Shown here piece by piece: positions 38,112 through 47,104 of a stretch of DNA of 64,000 bases (the first letter of the stretch is position 1; each line of letters opens with the position of its first letter). Where the stretch lies: assembly GCF_002554795.1 (NCBI RefSeq), contig NZ_PDEQ01000003.1:248001-312000 (forward strand), written 5' to 3'. Source of the DNA: Longibacter salinarum (GTDB taxonomy: Bacteria; Bacteroidota; Rhodothermia; Rhodothermales; Salinibacteraceae). The notes below the pieces were generated by a model. The model worked only from the letters and a program-made list of their open reading frames with translations. It made no database searches and was not told where the DNA came from. The position numbers were made by a program, and so were the translations under genes.

Positions 38112-38879
38112 TTACGCAGGGACTTCACTCAGCATGTGGGTGTAGAGAGAAGCCAGCTGCTCTCCACGCTCTTCGTCCTCTTCGGTGAAGACTGACACGC
38201 CGTCTGCGGCTCCCATGCTCGGCGGGTTCACCACGAGGTCTGCATGGCGCGTTGCAAGCTCCGTCAGGGAGGCGGGCAGATTGTCGACATCGAGGCCGAG
38301 CGCATCCGCAACGGCGTCGGTGACGGTGGCCTGCTCGTCTAGTTCGTCTGGCGTGAAGACGACTTTCGTATCGGCGAGAAGCTCTTCGTCAGCAAACTCG
38401 GTTGCAAGCAGGAGCGGGACGAGACCGCTGATCCAGCCGAACGCGTGAATGACCTCGGGGCCCCAGCGCAGTTTGCAAACGGTCTCGATCACGGCGCGAT
38501 TGAAGAACGCTGCGCGACGAGGGTTGTCCTCGAATGCGTCTCCGTCATCGTTGCGGTAGACGGCGTCGCGTCCGAAGTACTCCTCATGGTCCATGAAGTA
38601 AACCTGCACTCGCGTATCCGGGATCGAAGCAACTTTTACGGTCACCTCGTCCTCTTCGTCGCCCATTGGAACGGGAGTGCCGGACAGCCGGATCACTTCG
38701 TGGAGGTTGTTTTTCCGTTCGCTGATGGTCCCGTAGCGAGGCATCATCAGCCGGGCATCGTAATCTCCGACCTCTTGGAGAGCCTCAGGGAGGGTGCGCG
38801 TCAGTCCGGAGATCTCGGTAATTTCGGTGAAGGGGGCAACCTCTCCGGCGACGAACAGGATACGTGTGGAACGGGCCAT
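38112..38879 (-). CDS. Short glycogen/starch synthase-like protein (N-terminal GT5 domain only)
   Basis: 255 residues matching only the N-terminal Rossmann domain of GlgA (MARSTRILFVAGEVAPF, DARLMMPRYGTISERKNNLHEVIRLSG, VYFMDHEEYFGRD, FFNRAVIETVCKLRWGPEVIHAFGW). Full GlgA is about 480 residues, and the ADP-glucose-binding KxGGLADV motif near residue 20 is replaced by EISGLTRTL. The C-terminal nucleotide-binding domain is absent. Bacteroidetes carry such a short form beside DUF4270 genes, so it is probably a stable family rather than a fresh truncation. Glycogen synthesis is unlikely. No signal peptide. Confidence 0.82.
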   Translation of the reverse strand: MARSTRILFVAGEVAPFTEITEISGLTRTLPEALQEVGDYDARLMMPRYGTISERKNNLHEVIRLSGTPVPMGDEEDEVTVKVASIPDTRVQVYFMDHEEYFGRDAVYRNDDGDAFEDNPRRAAFFNRAVIETVCKLRWGPEVIHAFGWISGLVPLLLATEFADEELLADTKVVFTPDELDEQATVTDAVADALGLDVDNLPASLTELATRHADLVVNPPSMGAADGVSVFTEEDEERGEQLASLYTHMLSEVPA

Positions 38880-39298
38880 GCTGGCGTAGTTTGTTGATGA
38901 ATGAACGTTCGCGTGGAGTCGATGGCCCAGTGAGTCGGGCATCGCTCAAGCGGGAATATGGCGGAGCCGGGTCAGGCGGACTCGCGGACAGGTTGCGGAC
39001 TCGCGGACAGGGTGCTGCGTCTCGTTGCGATAGGACGCATGCAGGAAGACCGGAAATGCCGCAATCGAGGGAGCGCTCAAGAGTCGTTCTTTCCGCGCCT
39101 AGCCATCGACGAATCGTGCGGCTGAGATCCAAATAATCGGCGGAAAACCGCAAGAACGTCGTCACAATGTAACAGACGCCGGCTGCAAATTCAATGTACA
39201 CAGGACGTGCAGCGGCTCTATAGCATCAATCTAAGACGAAGGAGGGGGCGGCAGGCTGCGAGTTGGCGAATCGGGGTAGAGGCGCGAATGGCACCATC
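38880..39298. other. Intergenic region with a 19-bp-period direct repeat
   Basis: 419 bases upstream of the GlgA-like gene and downstream of chrA, both minus. No gene seen. It holds the tandem repeat described at 38976-39011. Confidence 0.4.
38976..39011. repeat. Two-copy 17-bp direct repeat
   Basis: GCGGACTCGCGGACAGG occurs at 38976-38992 and again, identical, at 38995-39011, a 19-bp period (about two helical turns). It is upstream of the GlgA-like start by about 100 bases, so it could be a pair of regulator sites or simply a slippage product. Confidence 0.8.
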
Positions 39299-40528
39299 TC
39301 ACATGACTGTCAGAAGATATCCGATGAGAGCACCGCCAAGCACGATGTATAGTGAGCTGAGTCGAAGGGCGAACACCGCGATCATGGCGAGAAGAAAAAC
39401 GATCGCGTTCGGAAGGGAGGTGAGCGTCGCAAGTCCGAGTTCGGCTGAAACGACCGCCATGAGGGCAACGGCACTCACGTTGACGGCGTCCATGAACGAG
39501 GCGGACCAGATCGAATCCCTCAATCGGGGCACAATTGGGTTGAGCAGAGCCACAAAGATAAATGAGGGGAGGAAGATGCCGAGCGTTGCAACGGCGGCGC
39601 CTGCAAGGCTCATTTGAAGTCCCTGTTCGGCCATCACGACGAAGCCAATAAAGGTAGATGTCGTCAGTACGGGTCCCGGTGTGAATTGTCCGGCCGCGAT
39701 GGCGTCGAGTAGTTGCTGTTGGGTCATCCATCCGTACTCGCCGACAACACTTCCCTCGAGGAATGCGACGAGAACATACCCGCTGCCATACAGAATCGCG
39801 CCCACTTTGAGGAAGAAGAGGAAGACATTTGTGAGCGTTGGTGACGTGGACTCCGATGAGAGGAGGGGCACGGGCGAGACCAGCAAGAACCACGACGCTC
39901 GACTAGTGCTCAACCGGTTCACGCCAACGAGTGCAAGCATGCCGATCACGCCGCCGGCGAGAAGTGACCATATTTCTCCCACGCCGAGAACGAGCAGTGC
40001 AGCCACACCGATAGCAATGGGCACGAGCTTCCAGCTCTTTAGTGCAGAGTCGCCGAGTCTCCAGAGAGCGCCGACGATGACGGCGAGAACCGCCGGCTTA
40101 ATTCCGATAAGAAACGGCTCTACGTTCGGGAGCTGTCCATACTGAACGTATAGCCATGCGAGCGTGCCCGTGAGAACGGCCGCTGGAAAGATAAAGCATG
40201 CTCCGGTTGTGAAGAGGCCGGGCCACCCTCGCCGCTCGAACCCGACGTGCATGGTCATTTCCGTCGAGTTGGGACCCGGAATGAGATTCGTCGCACCGAT
40301 CAGATCGAGAAAATGCTGGCGTGACATCCAGCCGCGGCGCTTGACGATTTCATCCTCCATCATGGCGATATGCGCTGCCGGACCGCCGAACGCAATTACA
40401 CCCAGCTTGAAGAAGAGTCGGGCTAGTTCGACGAGAGAGGTTTCATCGGTGTCGGAGGTCGACGTATCGTTTGTCGAGTCCGACGCCCGAGCATCGGCTG
40501 GATCAGGGCCCGGAGAGGAGTCCGCCAT
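39299..40528 (-). CDS. chrA: Chromate transporter, CHR family (two-domain)
   Basis: 409-residue multi-spanning membrane protein with two homologous halves. Each half has the family motif: IAFGGPAAHIAMMEDE with LIGATNLIPGPNSTEM in the first, GSGYVLVAFLEG with DAIAAGQFTPGPVLTTST in the second. An acidic Ser/Thr/Asp-rich N-terminal tail (about 30 residues) precedes the first helix. It is expected to export chromate; the family also has sulfate-related guesses. No chrB or reductase gene is nearby. Confidence 0.92.
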   Translation of the reverse strand: MADSSPGPDPADARASDSTNDTSTSDTDETSLVELARLFFKLGVIAFGGPAAHIAMMEDEIVKRRGWMSRQHFLDLIGATNLIPGPNSTEMTMHVGFERRGWPGLFTTGACFIFPAAVLTGTLAWLYVQYGQLPNVEPFLIGIKPAVLAVIVGALWRLGDSALKSWKLVPIAIGVAALLVLGVGEIWSLLAGGVIGMLALVGVNRLSTSRASWFLLVSPVPLLSSESTSPTLTNVFLFFLKVGAILYGSGYVLVAFLEGSVVGEYGWMTQQQLLDAIAAGQFTPGPVLTTSTFIGFVVMAEQGLQMSLAGAAVATLGIFLPSFIFVALLNPIVPRLRDSIWSASFMDAVNVSAVALMAVVSAELGLATLTSLPNAIVFLLAMIAVFALRLSSLYIVLGGALIGYLLTVM

Positions 40529-40744
40529 GGGTGGGGCAATCGAAAGGGGAGATCAAGGAAAGACGCGCGTACACGATACGATGTGTGGATATGAATCGAC
40601 AGTCGTGCCTGTTACCCTATAGAAATGCTCCTGCTCTCTGGAAACTACAGGTTAAGACGGAAGGTTTGATGACGTGATGTAGACGATGGGTCATGACCGT
40701 CTCTCGCGGCTTGCACGCCACCTCTCGACTTCTTCCGGCTCGCT

Positions 40745-41212
40745 ATGGAAACCGACGCTTCGACGTATCAGATGAACGGCCACATCAATCCTGCACACGT
40801 CGACACAGACGTTCTAAAGGATCATGGCGTGCTCCTCTTCGACGGAGTCTGTAACCTCTGCAATGGGTTCGTCAACTTTGTCATCGACCACGACCCCGGT
40901 GCGTATTTTCGGATGGCCGCCCTGCAGTCGGAGGAGGCGAAGCCGTACGTCGAGGCTTTTTCGATCGACACAGACCGTGTCGACAGTGTCGTTTTGATCG
41001 AAGGCGGACGGGTCTATCGGAAGTCAACCGCGGCGCTTCGTGTAGCGCTCCATCTACCGGCTCCGTGGCCGCTAACCGCCGCGTTTCTCCTCGTCCCGCG
41101 GGCCCTGCGTGACTACATCTACGACGTGGTGGCGGAGAATAGATACCAGTGGTTCGGCCAACGCAACTCCTGTCGTATGCCGTCCCCGGATGTCGATCGG
41201 CATTTTCTGTAG
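40745..41212 (+). CDS. DCC-family thiol-disulfide oxidoreductase (DUF393)
   Basis: 155 residues with LLFDGVCNLCNGFVNFVIDHD: a thioredoxin-like fold carrying the DxxCxxC signature (D33, C36, C39). The downstream AALQSEEAK and SVVLIEGGRVYRKSTAALRVA and C-terminal RNSCRMP also match DUF393. It may act as a redox protein, but physiological partners are not known. Single gene, with no terminator recognised; convergent with the DUF4175 gene. Confidence 0.9.
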   Translation: METDASTYQMNGHINPAHVDTDVLKDHGVLLFDGVCNLCNGFVNFVIDHDPGAYFRMAALQSEEAKPYVEAFSIDTDRVDSVVLIEGGRVYRKSTAALRVALHLPAPWPLTAAFLLVPRALRDYIYDVVAENRYQWFGQRNSCRMPSPDVDRHFL

Positions 41213-41253
41213 TCGACCGTCGCACGTCAAGCGACAAGACATCGACCTTCCGC

Positions 41254-44200
41254 TTATTCCTCGTTTTCCTCCAGTAGCTCGAAGTAGCGTTTGATTAGCC
41301 GCTCGTAGTCCGGAGCGTATCCGCTATCGAGTGCCCGGATAAGGTCGCGGCGGAGTTGCTCGATCTCTTCCTGTGGAGTGAGGTCCGCCGGAGAACGACG
41401 CTCGTAATCCCCGGGCTCTCGGCCTTCGCGCCGGTCATCTTTGCCCTGTTTGCGGAGAGAGCGCTGAGCGTTCAGAAGCCGCGTCAAAATCTGTTGTTGG
41501 CGTTCAACCGTCCGGCTGTTCTGCTGCCCACGCTGGAGCTCGCGGATGGTCTCTTCCATTTGTTCGGCAATCCGGTCGAGATCTCCAAGCACCTGGTTGC
41601 GCATCCCGTTCTCTTTGCCGAGTTCGTCCAGCTTCTTTTTGATCTCCGCCTGTTGACGAGCCATCTGCTGCAGCCGCTCCTTCTGGTCGACGGACAGACG
41701 GTTGCCCTGCATGTCGTTGAGGAATTGCTGGACTTGACGGTTGAGCTTCTGCTGCTGGCCTGACATCTGCTGCATTTGCTGAAGCATCTGCTGCATCGAT
41801 TGACCGCCGCCTCCGCCCTGCGCGTTCTGCATCTGTTTGAGCAGATCCGCTAGGAGGAGCGCGAGTTCGTTCAGATGCGTCATGGATGCCTTCTGCGTAC
41901 TGCTGGCCTGCGCGGCGTTACGTTCCGTCAGGGCCTCAGTTGCACGGTTCATTTCTCGCAATGCATCACCGCTTTCCTTCTGGACGACCCGCTTCATCTG
42001 CGGAATTTGCTTCGCCAGGGCCTGAATCGAGTCACTAACTGAAAGAAGACCGGACTTGAGCTGCTCCTGGTTTGGTGCATACGTGCGCAGGGTCGGGCTG
42101 TCTGCAGACAATTCGCGGACCGTTCCTCGCAGCGATTCCTGCCGCTCGGACAGCCGGAGTGTCGCTTGGAGCGCACGGTGGATGCCGGCGATGTTCATCT
42201 GTTGCTTCTGTCCGCTCATGCCCTGCTTCATTTGCTGCATCTGCTGGGACATCTGCTGCAACTGCTGCTGCATCTGCTGCTGACCCGACTGAGCGTCCTG
42301 AAGCTGGTCCTTGCGGAGTTGCTGGCTGTTCTGCTTCATCTGCTCCGGCATGTCTTGCTGCTTCAGACGCTGCTGCATCTGGCGCATCTGTTCGTTCGGC
42401 GCCTGCGGCGAGGACTGCATCTGCTCGGACAGCTCCTGCATCTCTTTCATGAGCTCCTGCATGCGCTCCCGCGCCCGGTCCTGCTCTCGCGCCAGGTCTT
42501 CGTTGGCACCGGCCTTCTGCTCCCCCGATTCGTCCGATGGCGTATTCTGATCGTTCGCCTGCTGGTTCTCCGATCCCTTCTCCTCTGACTGCTCAGACGG
42601 ATTGCCCTCGCTCTGCTGCCCAGCATCTTCCTGTGAGGCGGCCTCCTGGTTTTCCGGGGAAGACGCTTCGTCCGGGGCGTTTTCATCCGCGCGTTCCGCG
42701 TCATCCTGTGGATCCGTGTCCTGCTCGTCCGCCTGCTCGTTCATACGCTCAGACGTCTTTTCAGAGAGCTTCTGCTCCGTCTGGCCGAGTTCGTCCAGGC
42801 GCCGCGAAAGCTCCTCCATTTTCTGGGACCGACGGAGTTGCTTAAAGAGTTCGAGGGTCCGATCGAGGCGCTGGCGATACTGCTCCTCGTTGAACTCGAA
42901 GTCTTCCATCGCCTTCTGCATTTGCCGGAGGTCGAGGTTTTCCATCGACTCCTGCATCTGCTTCAGGGCGTCCATCAGCTCCGGCGAGTTGATCTCTTCG
43001 ATAACGCGCTGGAGCTCTTCGAACTTCTGCGCCGTCTCGGGACTTGTCAGGTTTTCCTCCTGCATCTGGCGCGTCATGTCCTCGACTTTCTTCGCCAGGT
43101 CGCTCACGCTCTTCTCGACCGACTCCTGCTGCTTCTTGAGGCGTTCGAGCTGCCGGCGGTCTTCCCAGCTGGCGTCTTGCTTCCGTCGGACTTCGTCACG
43201 GAGTTCGTTAAACTGGCGCTTTACATCGGAGGCTTCTTCGCGCAGGTTTTCGATGTCGGACGCCGTCTCCTCCTGCGTCTCGTCGAGGTCGCGGTATTTT
43301 TCAGTTAGGGAGGCCAGGCGCAGGCGCTGGGTTCCGGTGCGGCTGCTCTTGGCTCCCGCGAAGCCGTCGTTGTCCCAGACTTCAACGTAATACTCGACGA
43401 CATCGCCGGGAACGAGGTCGAGGCCCGACTCCTGGGCGAGCAGCCAGTCATGCGTGGTGACCTGGTCGACCTGTCGGGGATTCTCGAGAGGCAATTCGAT
43501 CGAGGAAAACTCCTTTTGTCCTTCTCCGAAGCGCTGCTCGGCGAGACGATAATGAAGTCTCAGTTTCGAGAAGCCGAAGTCGTCTCGCATGCGGAGGCGC
43601 AGGGAGGCAACCAGGTCTTCCTCGAGCTTGGCATCTGGTTCTGGCGCCAGAAACGCGATCGATGGTCGAGCGTCCGGGCGCGTGGAGATGCGGTACCGAA
43701 TTGGATCGCGGTTAGCAACGCCGTTAGCGCTGTGGAGAACGATGTGGTATTGCCCGTCACCGGTGATCGGAAACTGACCGGTAACGGATCGATCGGCGAC
43801 ATTGAGCGAGATCGTGGAGCTGTCCTCGAATACGACAGCCGCAGAATCAAGCTCTGGGCCAGCGACGTCCGCCTGCAGCCGGACCGTGCTCCCGGGAAGT
43901 CCCGTCACGTCGCCCACGTTCGCATCGATTGCTCGCTCCGGTAGGCCCGTGTATCGCGGCGGTTGTACGCGAAGCTGGAGGCCTCGCACAAGGGGGCGCG
44001 CTTCGACATCGGCGCGGAACCACCCCGTTTCGACTCGCCCGGCCGTGATACGATAATCGATATCTTCCCGGACGCTCGCCAGCGTATGACGGAAAATGCC
44101 GGCGGTATCGGCGCGCAGCGTAATGGTGGATGATGGTGCATCCGTCGTGGGACGAAGGTCGAGTTGCAGTTCGTCCGGCACATCGCCCGCAGCTCGAACC

Positions 44201-44865
44201 GAGATCGACAACGAGTCACCACGGATGAGGCGGACGTCGCCGGGATACACATCGACGGTAAAGGGCGCCGGGCGCTGGAATGTCGTGCCGGGTGCAAGAA
44301 GGCGCTGCGAGGCGCCGAGGAACGTGGATGGCGCGACGAGGAGGAACGCGAGTACGCCGACGATCGGGAGCGATGCCATGCGTGCCGCCTTACGGGCCTC
44401 CGCAAAATCCTCCGTTTGCTCGAACGGCACGGTTTGCACGTCCTCGCTGAGGCGGCGGACAGCGGCATCCACCATTGCGTCGGGCGCGTGAGAGCGGCTT
44501 CCCCCCGCGAGTTGCAGCAGGTTCAAGAGACGGTCGGACACCTCCGGGTAGCGTTCGCCCACCGTTCGAGCGACCGATTCCTCAGATGGCTGCGACCAGA
44601 GGCCAATGAGTTGGGCGACCGGTCGGGCAAGGAAGACGGCCGATACGCCGAGAACGAGAAGCGCTGTGACGCCGGTGAGAACGGTTCGCGGTCCCTGGTT
44701 GAGCCAGAAGCCGGCTTCGACGGCCGTGGCAATGAGCCAGATCGCGGCTGCCACGCCGAGGACGACACTCGCGCCCCGGACGACCTGCGCCAGGGTGATG
44801 CGACGGAGCGTGTCGCGGAGCCGGGCGCGAAGATGTTCGACGAGTTGGGCCGTTTGCTCGCTCAT
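41254..44865 (-). CDS. DUF4175 family membrane protein with long Gln/Met-rich coiled coil
   Basis: 1203 residues. Two TM helices near 32-55 and 60-82 precede a third (MASLPIVGVLAFLLVAPSTFLG). A beta-rich periplasmic region (about 190-480) is followed by long coiled-coil and low-complexity segments (DLDETQEETASDIENLREE onward), an acidic Glu/Ser-rich stretch and a Gln/Met-rich repeat region, e.g. QQQMQQQLQQMSQQMQQMK. This matches the DUF4175 proteins of Bacteroidetes and alphaproteobacteria; function unknown, possibly envelope-related. It ends 42 bases past the convergent DCC gene. Confidence 0.88.
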   Translation of the reverse strand: MSEQTAQLVEHLRARLRDTLRRITLAQVVRGASVVLGVAAAIWLIATAVEAGFWLNQGPRTVLTGVTALLVLGVSAVFLARPVAQLIGLWSQPSEESVARTVGERYPEVSDRLLNLLQLAGGSRSHAPDAMVDAAVRRLSEDVQTVPFEQTEDFAEARKAARMASLPIVGVLAFLLVAPSTFLGASQRLLAPGTTFQRPAPFTVDVYPGDVRLIRGDSLSISVRAAGDVPDELQLDLRPTTDAPSSTITLRADTAGIFRHTLASVREDIDYRITAGRVETGWFRADVEARPLVRGLQLRVQPPRYTGLPERAIDANVGDVTGLPGSTVRLQADVAGPELDSAAVVFEDSSTISLNVADRSVTGQFPITGDGQYHIVLHSANGVANRDPIRYRISTRPDARPSIAFLAPEPDAKLEEDLVASLRLRMRDDFGFSKLRLHYRLAEQRFGEGQKEFSSIELPLENPRQVDQVTTHDWLLAQESGLDLVPGDVVEYYVEVWDNDGFAGAKSSRTGTQRLRLASLTEKYRDLDETQEETASDIENLREEASDVKRQFNELRDEVRRKQDASWEDRRQLERLKKQQESVEKSVSDLAKKVEDMTRQMQEENLTSPETAQKFEELQRVIEEINSPELMDALKQMQESMENLDLRQMQKAMEDFEFNEEQYRQRLDRTLELFKQLRRSQKMEELSRRLDELGQTEQKLSEKTSERMNEQADEQDTDPQDDAERADENAPDEASSPENQEAASQEDAGQQSEGNPSEQSEEKGSENQQANDQNTPSDESGEQKAGANEDLAREQDRARERMQELMKEMQELSEQMQSSPQAPNEQMRQMQQRLKQQDMPEQMKQNSQQLRKDQLQDAQSGQQQMQQQLQQMSQQMQQMKQGMSGQKQQMNIAGIHRALQATLRLSERQESLRGTVRELSADSPTLRTYAPNQEQLKSGLLSVSDSIQALAKQIPQMKRVVQKESGDALREMNRATEALTERNAAQASSTQKASMTHLNELALLLADLLKQMQNAQGGGGGQSMQQMLQQMQQMSGQQQKLNRQVQQFLNDMQGNRLSVDQKERLQQMARQQAEIKKKLDELGKENGMRNQVLGDLDRIAEQMEETIRELQRGQQNSRTVERQQQILTRLLNAQRSLRKQGKDDRREGREPGDYERRSPADLTPQEEIEQLRRDLIRALDSGYAPDYERLIKRYFELLEENEE

Positions 44866-45086
44866 GTGGGTCGGGCGCGGTCCTGCAGACGAGAGGGATC
44901 TGAATCGCTACTTGGTACTTTCGGGGAGGAAGGGGTGTTTCTAACGAACACGAACGGATCTTCATCTCTCCCTTCGTACGGGGCCGGTGATTTTTGTCGG
45001 CGCCAGTGGCGGTGGGGCAAACCCAAACGGAAAAAGAGCGTATTCTATGACAACTTGCGACTGCACTCAAAAAATCACGCACTGTC

Positions 45087-45320
45087 ATGCTACTCGTAAA
45101 TGTGGGAGCTCACACAATCAATGTTGAGCAGGCGCTCGCTTTCCACGACGATGGTGACACCGTGGAGATCATTTTTGCCTCAGATGGAGAAGAGGATGAG
45201 CGGTATACGATTGAGCTTGATGGCAAGCAGGCGGAGCGAATGCGTGCGTGGCTCGATCGGAATGCAGAGGGGGTGCGTGGGAACGAGCGCGCGGGTTTTC
45301 ACATCGAAAGCGAGCACTAA
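45087..45320 (+). CDS. Small conserved-looking hypothetical protein (77 residues)
   Basis: A small acidic protein, MLLVNVGAHTINVEQALAF, then a beta-rich core DGDTVEIIFASDGEEDERYTIELDG and a helix QAERMRAWLDRNAEG. The strongly amphipathic layout and normal codon structure suggest a real gene, though I do not recognise the family. No signal or membrane segment. Start ATG 45087. Confidence 0.6.
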   Translation: MLLVNVGAHTINVEQALAFHDDGDTVEIIFASDGEEDERYTIELDGKQAERMRAWLDRNAEGVRGNERAGFHIESEH

Positions 45321-45492
45321 TCTCGACTCCCTCTCGGTGTGGTGAAAAAGGAAAAAAGATGCCTCGTCGGCATGTGATCCAGCCCGTCCGAGAGCTATAC
45401 TTACTCTGTTTCCAACCTGTGTCCGACGATCGGAAGCCTACCCGGCCGTCTGATACACGTCTCATCCTTTCGTCGTCGAAGACCCGGACATT

Positions 45493-46020
45493 ATGACCGT
45501 TCGTTCGTTCCGCCTCGTCCCCGTTCTGTTGCTCATCCTCGTCGTGACGGGATGCCGTACCTACGGAGACTATGGTACGGAAGCCGAGCTACAGGAGCAG
45601 ATCGCAAAGATCACCAGTGACTTTGCAGACAATCTCGCGCGAACCGAAGCTGATCTTCAGGTTCTAGAGCGGGCCGCTGCCGATCGCGGGGACCTCGCGC
45701 CTCTGGTCGAGCGCTTCAAGAGCAACCTCGAATCCCACCGCGAGCTTCTGGCCCATCACCGCGACATTGCCGAGCGTCTCTCGGACTCCGGAAACTACCG
45801 GGCCCTCCACCGCAATTATGGTGCGATCACGACGGAGCAGCGCATGATGCGACAAGGATACAACCAGACGATTCGTCGGATTCAGACGGTCGTTAGCGGC
45901 GATGCATCGTTCGAACTGAAGCCGCTGCCCTTGCGGAGCTTCTACTTCGTCGAGCCGCTCGAGTACGTCCGGATGGAGAACCCGCGTCAGATTACCATGG
46001 AGGAAGCGCTGAACCTGTAA
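45493..46020 (+). CDS. Coiled-coil lipoprotein of unknown function
   Basis: 175 residues with lipoprotein signal LLLILVVTGC (Cys21). The body is mostly helical, with long coiled-coil-prone stretches (LARTEADLQVLERAAADRG, RELLAHHRDIAERLSDSG), then a short beta-ended tail (ELKPLPLRSFYFVEPLEYV). No known family. It lies just upstream of another putative lipoprotein gene on the same strand. Confidence 0.75.
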   Translation: MTVRSFRLVPVLLLILVVTGCRTYGDYGTEAELQEQIAKITSDFADNLARTEADLQVLERAAADRGDLAPLVERFKSNLESHRELLAHHRDIAERLSDSGNYRALHRNYGAITTEQRMMRQGYNQTIRRIQTVVSGDASFELKPLPLRSFYFVEPLEYVRMENPRQITMEEALNL

Positions 46021-46158
46021 TTGGGCACCGTGTGGTGCCATTTCCTCCGATTGCGCCAAGCCTGGAGTAGACCTCGCCCGGTGCCTCGCCGATTTGACTC
46101 GGACGGTTCCGGGCGTCTCTCTTTCGCCACCCCAAAACGATCCTTCGTCGACGCAAGT

Positions 46159-46620
46159 GTGTCCGTGCGACCTTGTCCTCACAATTCGGCTCACGTATCC
46201 GGCTGGTGCACATCGCTCCTGTTGGCAGCGCTGACGCTCGTCGTTCTTGTCGTGGGCGGCTGCGAGGACGGACCGTCTCCCGACACGCATCCGGGTGAGT
46301 TTTCAAGCCTGCTGCGTGTCGTGGCGGCCGATGCCAGTACGCAGGGCGACTCAACGGCTCTCTATCTGCGAAATGACGAGAACCCGCAGCTTCGGACCCG
46401 AATGCTTGCGTTGCGGATCGACTTCGTCCGCTATGATCGCCGGGCGGGCCTCGTCTGCATGTGGCGAGGGGGCGGAATGAGCAGGGCGGGCGGGTACGCC
46501 CATCCTTTGCCCGCGACGACGCCGGTGCCGATCGACTCCGTGGGGGAGGCATGTTATCGCACCGGTCCGTGTACGGAGGTGCGCATCGATAGCAACTGGA
46601 CGCAGTGGACCTGTCCGTGA
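46159..46620 (+). CDS. Putative lipoprotein, unknown function
   Basis: About 153 residues from a GTG at 46159 (or 46165). A hydrophobic core LLLAALTLVVLVVGGC gives lipidated Cys35, followed by EDGPSPDTHPGEF and a beta-rich body containing four more cysteines (CMWRGG, ACYRTGPCTEV, TWTCP-like end), likely disulfide bonded. The longer frame to 46021 gives no signal peptide. No family recognised. Probably co-transcribed with the lipoprotein gene ahead (138-base gap). Confidence 0.55.
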   Translation: MSVRPCPHNSAHVSGWCTSLLLAALTLVVLVVGGCEDGPSPDTHPGEFSSLLRVVAADASTQGDSTALYLRNDENPQLRTRMLALRIDFVRYDRRAGLVCMWRGGGMSRAGGYAHPLPATTPVPIDSVGEACYRTGPCTEVRIDSNWTQWTCP

Positions 46621-46681
46621 CGGCGCCGAGCCGCTCGGGCCCGGACAGGGACGGCAACAACGCCCGGTCGCCGTACTTCCG

Positions 46682-46999
46682 TCACTTCGGCTCCACCTTC
46701 CGTGCGGGAGCATAGCTCTGTGCAACCGGTCGAGCGGCGAAGAGACGTTTGGCCGTCTGCCACGCTCCGCTAAACAGGTCGCTGTTGCGGTATGCGTCGA
46801 GAGCACCCTGGCTTTCCCAGTGGCTGTACGTCGTGCAGATGTTGGGATACCGAGCATCGCGCCACAACTCCAGGTGCGTGCAGCCCGGAAAGGATCGTAT
46901 GCGCGGAGACACGTCGTCGAAGTGATCAATGAAATCGTCCACCGTATCCGGGTGGAAGGTCATTCGGACGATGCGAACGAGCGGCTCAGCGTCTGGCAT
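46682..46999 (-). CDS. Antibiotic biosynthesis monooxygenase (ABM) domain protein
   Basis: 105-residue ferredoxin-like dimeric alpha/beta barrel. VRIVRMTFHPDTVDDFIDHF, then FPGCTHLELWRDARYPNICTTYSHWES and ALDAYRNSDLF match the ABM/heme-degrading small-domain family. Such proteins oxidise small aromatic molecules or act as stress-related quinol monooxygenases, and sometimes have no known substrate. It is a stand-alone gene. Confidence 0.88.
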   Translation of the reverse strand: MPDAEPLVRIVRMTFHPDTVDDFIDHFDDVSPRIRSFPGCTHLELWRDARYPNICTTYSHWESQGALDAYRNSDLFSGAWQTAKRLFAARPVAQSYAPARKVEPK

Positions 47000-47104
47000 A
47001 ACGAGGGAGGTCCGATACGCGGTGTAAAAATGAGGGCGACCGGTGCGTCGTGCTCATGCACGGTCATCTTGAAACGTACAAATCCTTGCGCCGACAATGT
47101 AGCA

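Noticed and set aside
38880-39298. Phage attachment site from the direct repeat
   Set aside because: Copies are adjacent (19-bp period) and no integrase is nearby.
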